DNA of 14,548 nt. It comes from JAAYCU01 sp964642815 (GTDB lineage Bacteria > Planctomycetota > Phycisphaerae > UBA1845 > PWPN01). The stretch is taken from positions 1 through 14,548 of the forward strand of contig CAZXSA010000129.1 in the NCBI GenBank assembly GCA_964642815.1, given 5' to 3'. The notes under the pieces are model-generated. The model searched no databases, was not told the origin of the DNA, and saw only the letters and a program-made list of their open reading frames with translations. The first letter of the stretch is position 1. Every line of letters starts with the position of its first letter. Positions 6,230 to 13,299 of this stretch are shown here, one piece after another. Made by a program: the position numbers and the translations under genes.

Positions 6230-7630
6230 ATGAACGAATCATCAAAGGGCGTGCTATTGATCGTGGACGACGAGCCGCTCAAAAGGGTGACGTTGCAAAT
6301 TGAATGTTCCGAGGCCGGTTATACCGTGCATGAGTTTTCCGACGCGGCCTCCGCCCTGCAGATGCTCAATCAAACCCCGGTGGACGTGGTGATTACCGAT
6401 CTGCGCATGCCGGGCATGGACGGCCTGCAATTCCTCGAACGCATCAAGGCCCAGTCGCCGCAAACCCATGTGATCCTGATGACCGCCTACGGCTCGATTG
6501 ATTCGGCGGTCGAGGCCATCAAACGCGGGGCTTACGACTACCTGGCCAAACCGTTCCGCACCGGCCTGCTTCTGGAAAAGGTGGATCGTCTGTTGGCCTG
6601 CCGCCGCGTCAGCACCGGGGTCCAGTCGCCCGAAGTCGAGAAACTGGGGGCCATGGTCGCCCGCAGTGCTTGCGCCCGCCGTCTTTTCGAGCGGATTCGC
6701 ACCGTGGCCGACAACGAGCGGGCCATTCTGATCCAGGGCGAAAGCGGCACGGGCAAAAAACGCGTGGCCGAGACCATCCATCAACTCAGCCGACGCAAGG
6801 AGCAGCCGTTCGTGCGTTTTGCCTGTAACGTCTCGCGTCCGGAGGTCGTCGCCGAGGAATTATGCGGCCCGACGGATTCCAAGACTGCCTCGCGCGGCGG
6901 TGTGTTCGCCCGGGCCAACGGCGGAACCCTGCTCTTGGAGCACGTGGATAGCTTGCCGCTGGATCTGCAAACCAAATTGCTGCATCTGGTCGAGGAGAAC
7001 GGGGTCAGCCATGCGGGCAAGCCCGGCCGCGGCCCGCTGGATGTTCGTGTCCTTTGTACCACCCGCAACGATCTGCGGCACTTGGTCGACGAGGGGCGCT
7101 TCCGCGAGGATCTGTATTTCCTGCTCTGCGCGGTGAGTTTGACAATCCCGCCCCTGCGGGAACGTCGCGAGGATATTCCCGTACTGGCCGATCTGTTTCT
7201 CAAGGATGACGCCGCGCAAGCCGCCGGCAAAAAACGCCCCAACAAGATTCATCCACACGCCCTGGACGCCTTGGTCGAGTACCACTGGCCGGCCAACCTG
7301 CGCGAGCTGGAGCACGTGATCCATCGAGCGGCGGCCTTCGCCGAAGGCGATGAAATTCAACCCAAGGACATCATGCTGTCACCGGAAACCCAGGCCGACG
7401 CCGCCAGTCAGATCACTCTCCCCGAAATCGCCGGCCTGACCGAAACCATCGCCGGCGTCGAACGCACCCTGATCCACGCCGCCTTGCGCCGCGCCTCCGG
7501 CAACCAAGCTAAGGCCGCCCAATACTTGCGCATCCCCCGTACCACCCTGCGCGATAAAATGGCCAAATATGGGATGTTTGAACAGCCGGAGCAAACCGAG
7601 CCCACGGAATCGGTCCCCTCTTCCGGCTGA
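6230..7630 (+). CDS. NtrC-type response regulator with degenerate AAA+ domain
   Basis: This 466-residue protein has three domains. The receiver (about 8-122) is intact: acidic D13-D14, phosphoacceptor D57 in VITDLRMPG, T85 and K107. The sigma-54-interaction AAA+ domain (about 140-372) keeps Walker A GESGTGKK (170-177), but the loop that should contain GAFTGA reads ELCGPTDSKTASRGG (210-224). Walker B is TLLLEH instead of TLFLDE, sensor I reads TTRND, and the second arginine-finger position is L298 (YFLLC where YYRLN is usual). PPLRERREDIP and NLRELEHVIHRA are conserved. A Fis-type helix-turn-helix (about 408-450) ends the protein. It should bind DNA, but probably cannot open sigma-54 promoters. 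The ATG at 6230 has GGAAGGG nine bases upstream; an in-frame ATG at 6212 has none. No sensor kinase gene is nearby. Confidence 0.93.
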   Translation: MNESSKGVLLIVDDEPLKRVTLQIECSEAGYTVHEFSDAASALQMLNQTPVDVVITDLRMPGMDGLQFLERIKAQSPQTHVILMTAYGSIDSAVEAIKRGAYDYLAKPFRTGLLLEKVDRLLACRRVSTGVQSPEVEKLGAMVARSACARRLFERIRTVADNERAILIQGESGTGKKRVAETIHQLSRRKEQPFVRFACNVSRPEVVAEELCGPTDSKTASRGGVFARANGGTLLLEHVDSLPLDLQTKLLHLVEENGVSHAGKPGRGPLDVRVLCTTRNDLRHLVDEGRFREDLYFLLCAVSLTIPPLRERREDIPVLADLFLKDDAAQAAGKKRPNKIHPHALDALVEYHWPANLRELEHVIHRAAAFAEGDEIQPKDIMLSPETQADAASQITLPEIAGLTETIAGVERTLIHAALRRASGNQAKAAQYLRIPRTTLRDKMAKYGMFEQPEQTEPTESVPSSG

Positions 7631-7722
7631 CCGCAAAAACCAAAGAATAGCCTTTCTCTCGGTACATCCAGCCGATTTGAAAAATTCGCCTGGGATCCGC
7701 GCGATGAAAACGCGTGGTCAGG

Positions 7723-8196
7723 TTATCGCGATTTACGGGACATGGCCCGGTCGATTTCCCTCTGATGATCGCGTTTTCGCATGGTCTGTCGCTTGTCATA
7801 GCTTTTCTTGCCGGTTGCCAATCCGAGCTCGACCTTGGCCAACCCCCGCGAATTGAAAAAAATACTCAGCGGAATCAGGGTGAACCCCTTTTGTTGCAAT
7901 TCGCTGGACAATTTGCGTAGTTCCCGGCGATGCAGGAGCAGGCGGCGGTTGCGTTGCGGTTCATGGTTGCGGTCCGCCGCGGGGGCGTAACGATCGATCT
8001 GGCAACCGTAAAGCATTGCCTTATAACCGTTTATGCGCACAAAAGCGTCGGTGAGCTGCCCCTGGCCCTGTCGCAGGCTTTTTACTTCCGTGCCGACCAG
8101 AATAATGCCGGCCTCGACCGTCTGGTGGATGTGGTAATCGTGACGGGCCTTTTTATTGAGGATGCGGCGAGCGGGTTGTTCGGGCTTTTTTGCCAT
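7723..8196 (-). CDS. smpB: SsrA-binding protein SmpB
   Basis: This 157-residue protein is recognised as SmpB, the tmRNA partner that brings SsrA RNA to stalled ribosomes for trans-translation. It has the typical opening of ILNKKARHDYHIHQTVEAGI, then LVGTEVKSLRQGQ, LTDAFVRI, the basic NRRLLLHRRELRKL, PLSIFFNSRGLAKVELGLATGKK, and the basic C-terminal tail YDKRQTMRKRDHQREIDRAMSRK, which becomes helical in the ribosomal mRNA channel. The length is normal for the family. The ATG at 8196 has no recognisable ribosome binding site. It is convergent with the response regulator, with 92 bases between stops and no obvious terminator, and divergent from the sigma factor gene. No tmRNA gene was recognised in the window. 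Confidence 0.96.
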   Translation of the reverse strand: MAKKPEQPARRILNKKARHDYHIHQTVEAGIILVGTEVKSLRQGQGQLTDAFVRINGYKAMLYGCQIDRYAPAADRNHEPQRNRRLLLHRRELRKLSSELQQKGFTLIPLSIFFNSRGLAKVELGLATGKKSYDKRQTMRKRDHQREIDRAMSRKSR

Positions 8197-8220
8197 AAGT
8201 CAATATTTACCAGTCAATTA

Positions 8221-8251
8221 GGCCGATATATCATAAGCCGTGATATCGGCC
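8221..8251. promoter_or_regulatory. Palindromic dyad between smpB and the ECF sigma gene
   Basis: GGCCGATAT (8221-8229) is the perfect inverse complement of ATATCGGCC (8243-8251). Adding an inner ATCA/TGAT pairing with a two-base bulge gives 11 paired bases and a loop of about seven. It lies 25 bases upstream of the smpB start, and its minus-strand face contains a TATGAT hexamer. It has no T-run in either direction. An operator or 5'-leader hairpin for smpB is more likely than a terminator. Confidence 0.45.
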
Positions 8252-8343
8252 CTTGTACCGAACCGAACAGCCGGCCTGGTTTGATTGTAATAATGATTGC
8301 CCCCAAACGCCACGAGGCATGCAACTGGACGGGGCGGGCTCGG

Positions 8344-8349
8344 TATAAT
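8344..8349 (+). promoter_or_regulatory. Perfect TATAAT upstream of the ECF sigma/anti-sigma operon
   Basis: TATAAT at 8344-8349 would start transcription near 8356. No recognisable -35 TTGACA-like hexamer lies 16-18 bases upstream (the sequence there is GC-rich, around GCAACT). The predicted start coincides with the A of an ATG that opens a 14-codon ORF. Confidence 0.5.
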
Positions 8350-8355
8350 AGGCTG

Positions 8356-8400
8356 ATGAGCAACTCATCAACCTGGCGAATTGAGGATTATTTCGGTTGA
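8356..8400 (+). CDS. Possible leaderless 14-codon upstream ORF (MSNSSTWRIEDYFG)
   Basis: This ORF starts seven bases after the TATAAT, so its ATG may be the first codon of the transcript. Its TGA stop (8398-8400) overlaps the TTG start of the sigma factor (8397-8399) in a TTGA arrangement. That geometry would allow translational coupling of the sigma gene to the peptide. The peptide has no recognised homology, and the ORF could be accidental. Confidence 0.25.
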   Translation: MSNSSTWRIEDYFG

Positions 8401-8990
8401 CCAGGAACAGAGAAAAAAAGTTGGTCGCCGAGGCCCGAAAAGGGTCCGAGGATGCCGCGCGCTATCTGGTGGATGCGCACAAGGATCGCTTATTCGCCTT
8501 TGTCTGGCGCATCATGCGGAAGCACGATGAAGCCGAGGATATCTGTCAGGAGGCTTTTCTCCGGGCCTTCAGTTCGCTGGAGTCGTTTTCCTCGGAGTAT
8601 CGGTTCAGCACATGGCTTTTCACCATCGGGTATCGCCTGTGCCTGAACCAGCTTCGGCGGCGTAAGTCGCTGACCGGCGAAATGGATTTCGCGATGCTGG
8701 CCTCGCCGGAGCCGGATGCGGCCATGCGTTTCGCCGAAAGCGAGGACGCCCGGCTGATGAAAAGCAGAGTGTGGGAGGCCGTCGATCGTTTGTCTCCCCC
8801 GCAGAAAGCCGCGGTCATGTTGTTTTACCGGGAAGGGATGAGTTGCGAGGAAATTGCCCGGACCCTGGAGATCCCGATGGCCACCGTCAAGAGCCATCTG
8901 CATCGTGCCCGGGGCCGGTTGCGTGATTCGTTAGCCGTGTTGGTCAAGGACTGGACGCAAATTCCGTCGCTGAGAGAAGTCGCGTCATGA
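8397..8990 (+). CDS. ECF-type RNA polymerase sigma factor
   Basis: This 197-residue protein has the two-domain ECF layout. Region 2 spans about 27-92 (DRLFAFVWRIMRKHDEAEDI, EAFLRAFSSL, STWLFTIGYRLCLNQLRRRK), contacting core polymerase and the -10 element. Region 4 spans about 124-176 (LSPPQKAAVMLFYREGMSCE, then IARTLEIPMATVKSHLHRAR), a helix-turn-helix recognising the -35 element. The start must be the TTG at 8397: an in-frame TGA lies at 8382-8384, no ATG falls between, and GAGG (8383-8386) is ten bases upstream. A TTG start on a regulator usually means low translation. The stop overlaps the anti-sigma start by four bases (ATGA), which fits a sigma/anti-sigma operon. Its target regulon cannot be read from the window. 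Confidence 0.94.
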   Translation: MTRNREKKLVAEARKGSEDAARYLVDAHKDRLFAFVWRIMRKHDEAEDICQEAFLRAFSSLESFSSEYRFSTWLFTIGYRLCLNQLRRRKSLTGEMDFAMLASPEPDAAMRFAESEDARLMKSRVWEAVDRLSPPQKAAVMLFYREGMSCEEIARTLEIPMATVKSHLHRARGRLRDSLAVLVKDWTQIPSLREVAS

Positions 8991-9730
8991 TTACTTGTCA
9001 AAATGCTCGAGATTTGTTTGACCGCTATTTGGATGGCGAGTTATCACCCGCGTTGCGGACGGAGCTGCACGCCCACTGCCTCCAGTGTCTCTCCTGCCAG
9101 AACGAGCTGGCCATGCTGGAGACTTGCGGGGACGTGATCGCCCTGGACCGGAGCGAGCCGCGGTTGAGCGCCTCCTTTACGGACCGCGTCCTGGCCGCCC
9201 GGCGCGGCCAACTGGTTCGCCCACCGCGACGCTGGCCGCTGGTCTTGGCCCGGGCGGGTCTGCCACTGGCCGCCGCCGCCAGCATCACCCTGGCCATTAT
9301 GTTGACCATGCCCGCGGAGAACACCCGGACGATCACCGCTGGTGCAAAAGTGGCCCAGCCTCAGGATGTCCAGAATTTACTCATTGGTGCAAACGGCGCA
9401 AGTCGAAGCCAAGAGGCCCTGAAGGAACTCAAGATGACTCCGAAGGTGGCCTCCAGCGGTTTCGTCAACGAACTGTTGACCCCGCTGATCGAACAGAGCC
9501 GGCTGACGATGGAGCGCACCCTGCGCGGGACGGAAGACCTCAAATTCTTGATCCAACGCGGATTTGCCGATGGGAATCAGCCGTTGCAGGAATTGTGGCA
9601 GGCGACCCAGGGAGAAATTCCGTCCCTGGAAACTTCGTCGGAGAGTACCTGCGCCCCCTTGAAATGGTGGGAAACACCCATGGTGATTCCATTGGAACCG
9701 GCGGAGCAGGAGCCTCTGGAAGCGCTATAA
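8987..9730 (+). CDS. Membrane-anchored zinc-finger anti-sigma factor
   Basis: This 247-residue protein begins with a zf-HC2 type anti-sigma domain. C4, then H30-x3-C34-x2-C37 in HAHCLQCLSC gives the H-x3-C-x2-C zinc signature with the usual upstream cysteine. A single hydrophobic segment around 90-108 would cross the inner membrane, placing residues 109-247 outside the cytoplasm. The outer part matches no domain I know and ends in a proline/glutamate-rich stretch. Known relatives bind region 2/4 of the cognate ECF sigma factor and release it on an envelope or redox signal; here the partner is the overlapping upstream gene. An intrinsic terminator lies 29 bases after the stop, so the unit ends here. 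Confidence 0.9.
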   Translation: MITCQNARDLFDRYLDGELSPALRTELHAHCLQCLSCQNELAMLETCGDVIALDRSEPRLSASFTDRVLAARRGQLVRPPRRWPLVLARAGLPLAAAASITLAIMLTMPAENTRTITAGAKVAQPQDVQNLLIGANGASRSQEALKELKMTPKVASSGFVNELLTPLIEQSRLTMERTLRGTEDLKFLIQRGFADGNQPLQELWQATQGEIPSLETSSESTCAPLKWWETPMVIPLEPAEQEPLEAL

Positions 9731-9758
9731 GCGGAGTGCTCATTGAAAAGACGCATCG

Positions 9759-9794
9759 TGACCGGGTCATCGGTAAATGTCCCGGTCATTTTCT
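9759..9794 (+). terminator. Intrinsic terminator after the sigma/anti-sigma operon
   Basis: TGACCGGG (9759-9766) pairs perfectly with CCCGGTCA (9781-9788). A further CAT/ATG pair closes inside a T-T mismatch, leaving a six-base loop. The stem is followed directly by TTTTCT (9789-9794). GC-rich stem plus T-run just after the anti-sigma stop fits a rho-independent terminator. Confidence 0.75.
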
Positions 9795-9818
9795 TATGGG
9801 CGTCGAGGAGGGTATTCC

Positions 9819-9833
9819 ATGACCGCCGGGTAG
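9819..9833 (+). other. Strong ribosome binding site and ATG followed by in-frame amber codon
   Basis: GAGGAGGG (9805-9812) sits six bases before ATG at 9819-9821, the best initiation site in the area. The frame reads ATG ACC GCC GGG TAG, so it stops after four codons. It is exactly 45 bases, hence in frame, upstream of the ATG at 9864 that opens the 711-codon gene. It could be a nonsense mutation, a sequencing error, a reinitiation mini-cistron, or chance. Confidence 0.4.
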
Positions 9834-9863
9834 AACCTCAGCCGAGTACGTCCCGAAAGCTTT

Positions 9864-11999
9864 ATGCATACCCATTCGTCCATGATGCCTCGCTTCTTCA
9901 TCCACTGGGGCGGCGGGCCGGTTGCCCGGCGGCCCAGCCATGTTTTCCGTGGCCTCACCCTGCTACTGGTTGTTTTTTCCTCGCGCGTGGCGGCCGCCGC
10001 CCCGAGCACCACTCTGGCCTCTCAGGTGCCCGCCGAGGTGCGCTTGTTTGTTGAAGTCAGCGATCTGAAACTGTTTATCGCCACCCCGACCGGCGCCTTG
10101 ATGAGCAAAGTGCTGGATCACCTGTCCGCCCCTTGGGGGCAGGCTCCGACCTCGGCGCCGGCCGACGTTTCCGAGCCGGTGAATCCGCCATCGTGGCGGG
10201 AGCGATTTGCCCGGGGTCTGGGGTTGGTCACGGAGGATACCCGAATCGTCGATCTGCTGCTGGCCGGTCGCGTCGCACTGGCCGCCGACGGATGGAGCGG
10301 ACTGGGAGACGCAGTCCTGCTGGCCCAGCCCGACGATTTGTCCGCTCTCCTCGCTCTTTTACCTGCTCCGGAAAGTCGGCCGTCGGAAGACGCCTCGGTC
10401 CATCGCTATCGTTTAAGCGAGGATTACGAGTTGGCTTGTGACGGGCGCCATGTTGTGGTCGGCAACCGAACCAAGCGAACCGGTCTGTATCCGCGCGTCT
10501 TGCGGTTCTGGCAGGGCGGACGGGTTGATTCGCTGGCGGATGAATATGATTTCCGGATGCGGACCGGCGTCTTGCCGAAGTATGGTCGCGTTCTGATGTA
10601 TTTCCGGACAAGTCAGACCGGCCGATCAACCGGAGACACTAAAGGGACCGGCCCGAAAAACTGGTGGCAGAGCCTCGAAGCCAGTGCCGACTCCTTCGCC
10701 CTGGGGGTTTCCCTGACGCCGCAATCGGTGCTCATCGCCACCAGTCGCAAACTTGGCGCTGCCGCCCCGCGCTGGTCGCCGGCCGCGCCGCCGGTGGCGG
10801 CGATGGATCGCCTGCCTGCCTCGGCCATTCTGGTCTGGACCGTCCCGATCAATTATCTCGAACACTATCGCACGATCCAAGGCGCGGAAGCCGACCCGGC
10901 CGCCCGATTTTATCTCGATGTGCTGCGTTCCGGGCTGGGTGAACAGGAGTTGGAACGGGGCCTGCTCCGCCACCTCGTCGGCGACAGTATCGTGGTCGTC
11001 GGCGGAGGCCAGGCCGTGGAACCCACCCGGACCCGCCCGGCCTTGTGGGTACCCTCGATCGCCTTGATGGTACGTACCGACGAGTCGGCCACCACGAAAG
11101 CGATCCTCGAACAGATGGCCGACAATCTGTTACGGCTGCTCAACCTGCAAACCGGCGATGGTCAAACCCTGTACATCCACCGCGAAAGGATGAACGAACA
11201 GGACGACTGGCTCAGCGTCGTTCCGGTGGATCGCCTGTTCGCCTCCGGGTCGCTCTATACCTTCATTCGCCCGCGGGAAATCTGCTGGACGGTGGCGCAT
11301 GGTTTTCTCTTCGTGGGCACGGATCGCGGGCTGGTCCATCAACTGGTGGCCGCCCGAAGGCTACCCGACCTGAACGTTCCCTGCCTGTCTCTGCGCGAGG
11401 CCATCCAGGACATTCACAACCGTGGCGGCGAGGTGGAAACCATCCTGATCGCCCGGCCGCGAGCGGTAGCGACCATGATCGATACCTGGCTCGATTTTGT
11501 GCGGCAATGGTATCCGGACATGCATACCAGCCGATGGTGGCGGCAGCTTCGCCAGAAAAAAGGCCCTCCTGACATTCAACTGGGAATCCTTTTTTCACGG
11601 AGCCGAACGTATGAGGGCGTTCTCGAGGTCGCCCAGACCATTCCGCGCTGGCCCGCTCATGGGCGTCTGCGCAGCGGCGACCAGATTCTCTCCGTGGACG
11701 GCCAGCCTCTGGATCCCCTCCAGAAGCCGGAATCGCTTGTCGAGCTGATCGGTAAGCGCAAGCAGACCGATCGCGTGCGCTTGGGCATCCTTCGGGACGG
11801 GACGGAGATCGAGGTTGAACTGTTGATCCCCCCCTCCTCCGGCGATCGCGAGGCATTCGTGCCCGCGGAATTGTTTCGACCGCTGGCCGATCTGCTGCGT
11901 TTGTTTCCTTCCGCGTACTATCTCAGTTGGCGCACCTCGCCGGAGATCGTTCATACCCAGCTCGAATTGAGTTTTGTGCAGACCACCATGCCGCATTAA
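9864..11999 (+). CDS. Large exported protein with C-terminal PDZ domain
   Basis: This 711-residue protein has a long polar N-terminus, then a hydrophobic segment (about 30-45, FRGLTLLLVVFSS) ending in AAAAP, consistent with a signal peptide cleaved near residue 46. About 500 residues of unfamiliar sequence follow, with repeated beta-strand-like blocks such as VRLFVEV and DSIVVVGGG. They loosely recall large planctomycete periplasmic proteins of unknown function; no catalytic motif is visible. A PDZ domain occupies about 570-655 (HGRLRSGDQILSVDGQPLDP, then VRLGILRDGTEIEVELL). PDZ domains bind peptide tails, and no protease domain accompanies it. The ATG at 9864 lacks a ribosome binding site; a better site at 9819 is in frame but blocked by TAG at 9831-9833. 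A terminator separates it from the anti-sigma gene, so it should have its own promoter, not found. Confidence 0.82.
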   Translation: MHTHSSMMPRFFIHWGGGPVARRPSHVFRGLTLLLVVFSSRVAAAAPSTTLASQVPAEVRLFVEVSDLKLFIATPTGALMSKVLDHLSAPWGQAPTSAPADVSEPVNPPSWRERFARGLGLVTEDTRIVDLLLAGRVALAADGWSGLGDAVLLAQPDDLSALLALLPAPESRPSEDASVHRYRLSEDYELACDGRHVVVGNRTKRTGLYPRVLRFWQGGRVDSLADEYDFRMRTGVLPKYGRVLMYFRTSQTGRSTGDTKGTGPKNWWQSLEASADSFALGVSLTPQSVLIATSRKLGAAAPRWSPAAPPVAAMDRLPASAILVWTVPINYLEHYRTIQGAEADPAARFYLDVLRSGLGEQELERGLLRHLVGDSIVVVGGGQAVEPTRTRPALWVPSIALMVRTDESATTKAILEQMADNLLRLLNLQTGDGQTLYIHRERMNEQDDWLSVVPVDRLFASGSLYTFIRPREICWTVAHGFLFVGTDRGLVHQLVAARRLPDLNVPCLSLREAIQDIHNRGGEVETILIARPRAVATMIDTWLDFVRQWYPDMHTSRWWRQLRQKKGPPDIQLGILFSRSRTYEGVLEVAQTIPRWPAHGRLRSGDQILSVDGQPLDPLQKPESLVELIGKRKQTDRVRLGILRDGTEIEVELLIPPSSGDREAFVPAELFRPLADLLRLFPSAYYLSWRTSPEIVHTQLELSFVQTTMPH

Positions 12000-12010
12000 T
12001 GACGTTGTAC

Positions 12011-12047
12011 TACTTCGACCCACTCGCTCCCGCTCGGGGTTCAGATA
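12011..12047 (+). repeat. Diverged direct repeat, copy 1
   Basis: This copy ends CGCTCGGGGTTCAGATA and matches 12200-12235 at about 30 of 37 aligned positions. It lies in the 229-base gap between the convergent PDZ and ROK genes. Its last part forms the left arm of the hairpin at 12035-12068. It is probably a small dispersed intergenic repeat. Confidence 0.55.
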
Positions 12048-12068
12048 AGGCCGCCCATCCGAACCCCG
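12035..12068. other. Hairpin between convergent genes
   Basis: CGGGGTTCAGAT (12035-12046) pairs with ATCCGAACCCCG (12057-12068) over 12 positions with one A-C mismatch, leaving a ten-base loop. Its place between two convergent genes suits a barrier to read-through in either direction. No T-run follows on either strand, so classic intrinsic termination is not supported. The remainder of 12069-12199 shows only GC-rich sequence. Confidence 0.5.
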
Positions 12069-12199
12069 AACAGTTTACCTCGCCTGCCTCGCCTGGGCGG
12101 GCCGTGGCGGGGGAGTGAGGGGCCGATGGCGAGTATCTCATCACCTTCAGGCATACTCCCACGACATCGCACAATCTATCGGTACTCGTCGCGCCACAC

Positions 12200-12235
12200 T
12201 ACTCCGACCCCGCGCTACCGCTTGGGGTTCAGATG
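12200..12235 (+). repeat. Diverged direct repeat, copy 2, overlapping the ROK gene 3' end
   Basis: This copy ends CGCTTGGGGTTCAGATG and overlaps the last codons and stop of the minus-strand ROK gene (12229). Copy 1 is at 12011-12047. The repeat thus contributes the stop codon complement (TCA in GGTTCAGAT), suggesting the element may have set the present C-terminus. Confidence 0.55.
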
Positions 12236-13188
12236 GGTACCATCGCCCCCGCCCCGATCAGGCCGGCTTGTGTACCAAGGGCCGCCCGTTCGATCAGGAC
12301 ATGGCTGGTGGAGAAAGGTTGGCCGGTTTCCTTCAGACCACGCCGGGCGGCGGCCAGGAAGGGTTCGCCCATCTCGGCCAGCCCGCCCCCGATCAACACC
12401 TTGTCCGGATGAAAAATCGCCGACCATGAGGCGATGCCCACCCCCAGCCACCAGCCGCATTCCTCGATCACGCTTAAGGCGGCCTGGTCGTTCCGCAGGG
12501 CGGCGGCGAGGATTTCATGACCGGTCAAGCGCCCTTTTTCCTTGCGAAGCTCCGCCAAGAGACCGCCCGGATCACGGTCCGCTTTTTCGTCGGCCAGCCG
12601 CTCCAGGGCTCGGCCCGAGGCCTTGGCTTCGACGCAACCGCGGGCCCCGCATTCGCACCGCGGACCTTGGGCGTCGACGATGACATGACCGAGGCTTCCG
12701 GCGAGGTGGTTCCAGACCCGCAACATCTTACCGGCGACAACCACGCCCCCACCGACCCCGGTCCCGATAACCACAACCAAGAGCCTTTGTGTATTTCGTC
12801 CCGCCCCAAAGCGGTACTCGGCCAGGGCGGCCGCGTTACTATCGGCGTCGAAACTGACCGGTAAGGGAATGGCGTCCTGGATATCGGCCGGGAGTTGAGA
12901 ACCGTTCAGGGTGGGTAGATTCGCGCTGAAAAGAATACGGGTGCGGTCACGATCCATGTAACCCGGCAAAACGACGCCCACCCCGACGGGTGACCATTCG
13001 CCCGCACGAGCCTCGGCGAGTAGAGTAAGCAAGTGTTCGATCAGCAAGCCGGTCAAAACACCGGCGGATTGCCGGGCATCGACCGGCGAGCTTCGATACA
13101 TATGGACCGCTCCAGTCTCATCGACCACCCCCATTCGCACACTCTGGCCGCCCAGATCCACACCGAGCGCGCAACGTCTTTGAGTCAT
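12229..13188 (-). CDS. ROK-family sugar kinase (probable glucokinase-like)
   Basis: This 319-residue protein is a ROK-family kinase, expected to phosphorylate glucose or an N-acetylated hexose with ATP in the cytoplasm. The ATP phosphate loop GVDLGGQSVRMGVVD spans 9-23. FDADSNAAALAE (113-124) carries the likely catalytic D116. GTGVGGGVV (142-150) follows, and the ROK zinc site GHVIVDAQGPRCECGARGC has H168, C178, C180 and C185, then VEAKASG. The late IGGGLAE (266-272) is typical too. No N-terminal DNA-binding domain is present, so it is a kinase rather than a repressor. The frame stays open to 13299, but the ATG at 13188 is preferred: GGGAG lies about nine bases upstream and the conserved domain starts at once. 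Sugar specificity is not determined. A sugar-nucleotide enzyme elsewhere in the window (4513-5949) could use related substrates, but they are not linked. Confidence 0.92.
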   Translation of the reverse strand: MTQRRCALGVDLGGQSVRMGVVDETGAVHMYRSSPVDARQSAGVLTGLLIEHLLTLLAEARAGEWSPVGVGVVLPGYMDRDRTRILFSANLPTLNGSQLPADIQDAIPLPVSFDADSNAAALAEYRFGAGRNTQRLLVVVIGTGVGGGVVVAGKMLRVWNHLAGSLGHVIVDAQGPRCECGARGCVEAKASGRALERLADEKADRDPGGLLAELRKEKGRLTGHEILAAALRNDQAALSVIEECGWWLGVGIASWSAIFHPDKVLIGGGLAEMGEPFLAAARRGLKETGQPFSTSHVLIERAALGTQAGLIGAGAMVPI

Positions 13189-13299
13189 ACCACGCATCTC
13201 CCGGCCAGGGATACATAACCCAAGGCCATTTTGCTTGCGGTCGGAAAGCACACGGTCAGACCCCGGAGTACCGCCGGGGCATGGGTAACGAAAGCTCAA

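Noticed and set aside
7930..8400. 156-codon plus-strand frame opposite smpB
   Set aside because: It lies antisense to the well-supported smpB for most of its length and has no recognisable domain. Only its last 14 codons are considered, as a possible short ORF.
13261..13279. CCCCGG / CCGGGG hairpin upstream of the ROK kinase
   Set aside because: It has six GC pairs, which are common by chance in this composition. There is no T-run or conserved leader feature, and the position inside the open frame upstream of the start gives no clear role.
13189..13299. N-terminal extension of the ROK kinase by 37 residues
   Set aside because: The extension has no ROK similarity and no ribosome binding site was noted for it. 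GGGAG is well placed for the ATG at 13188.
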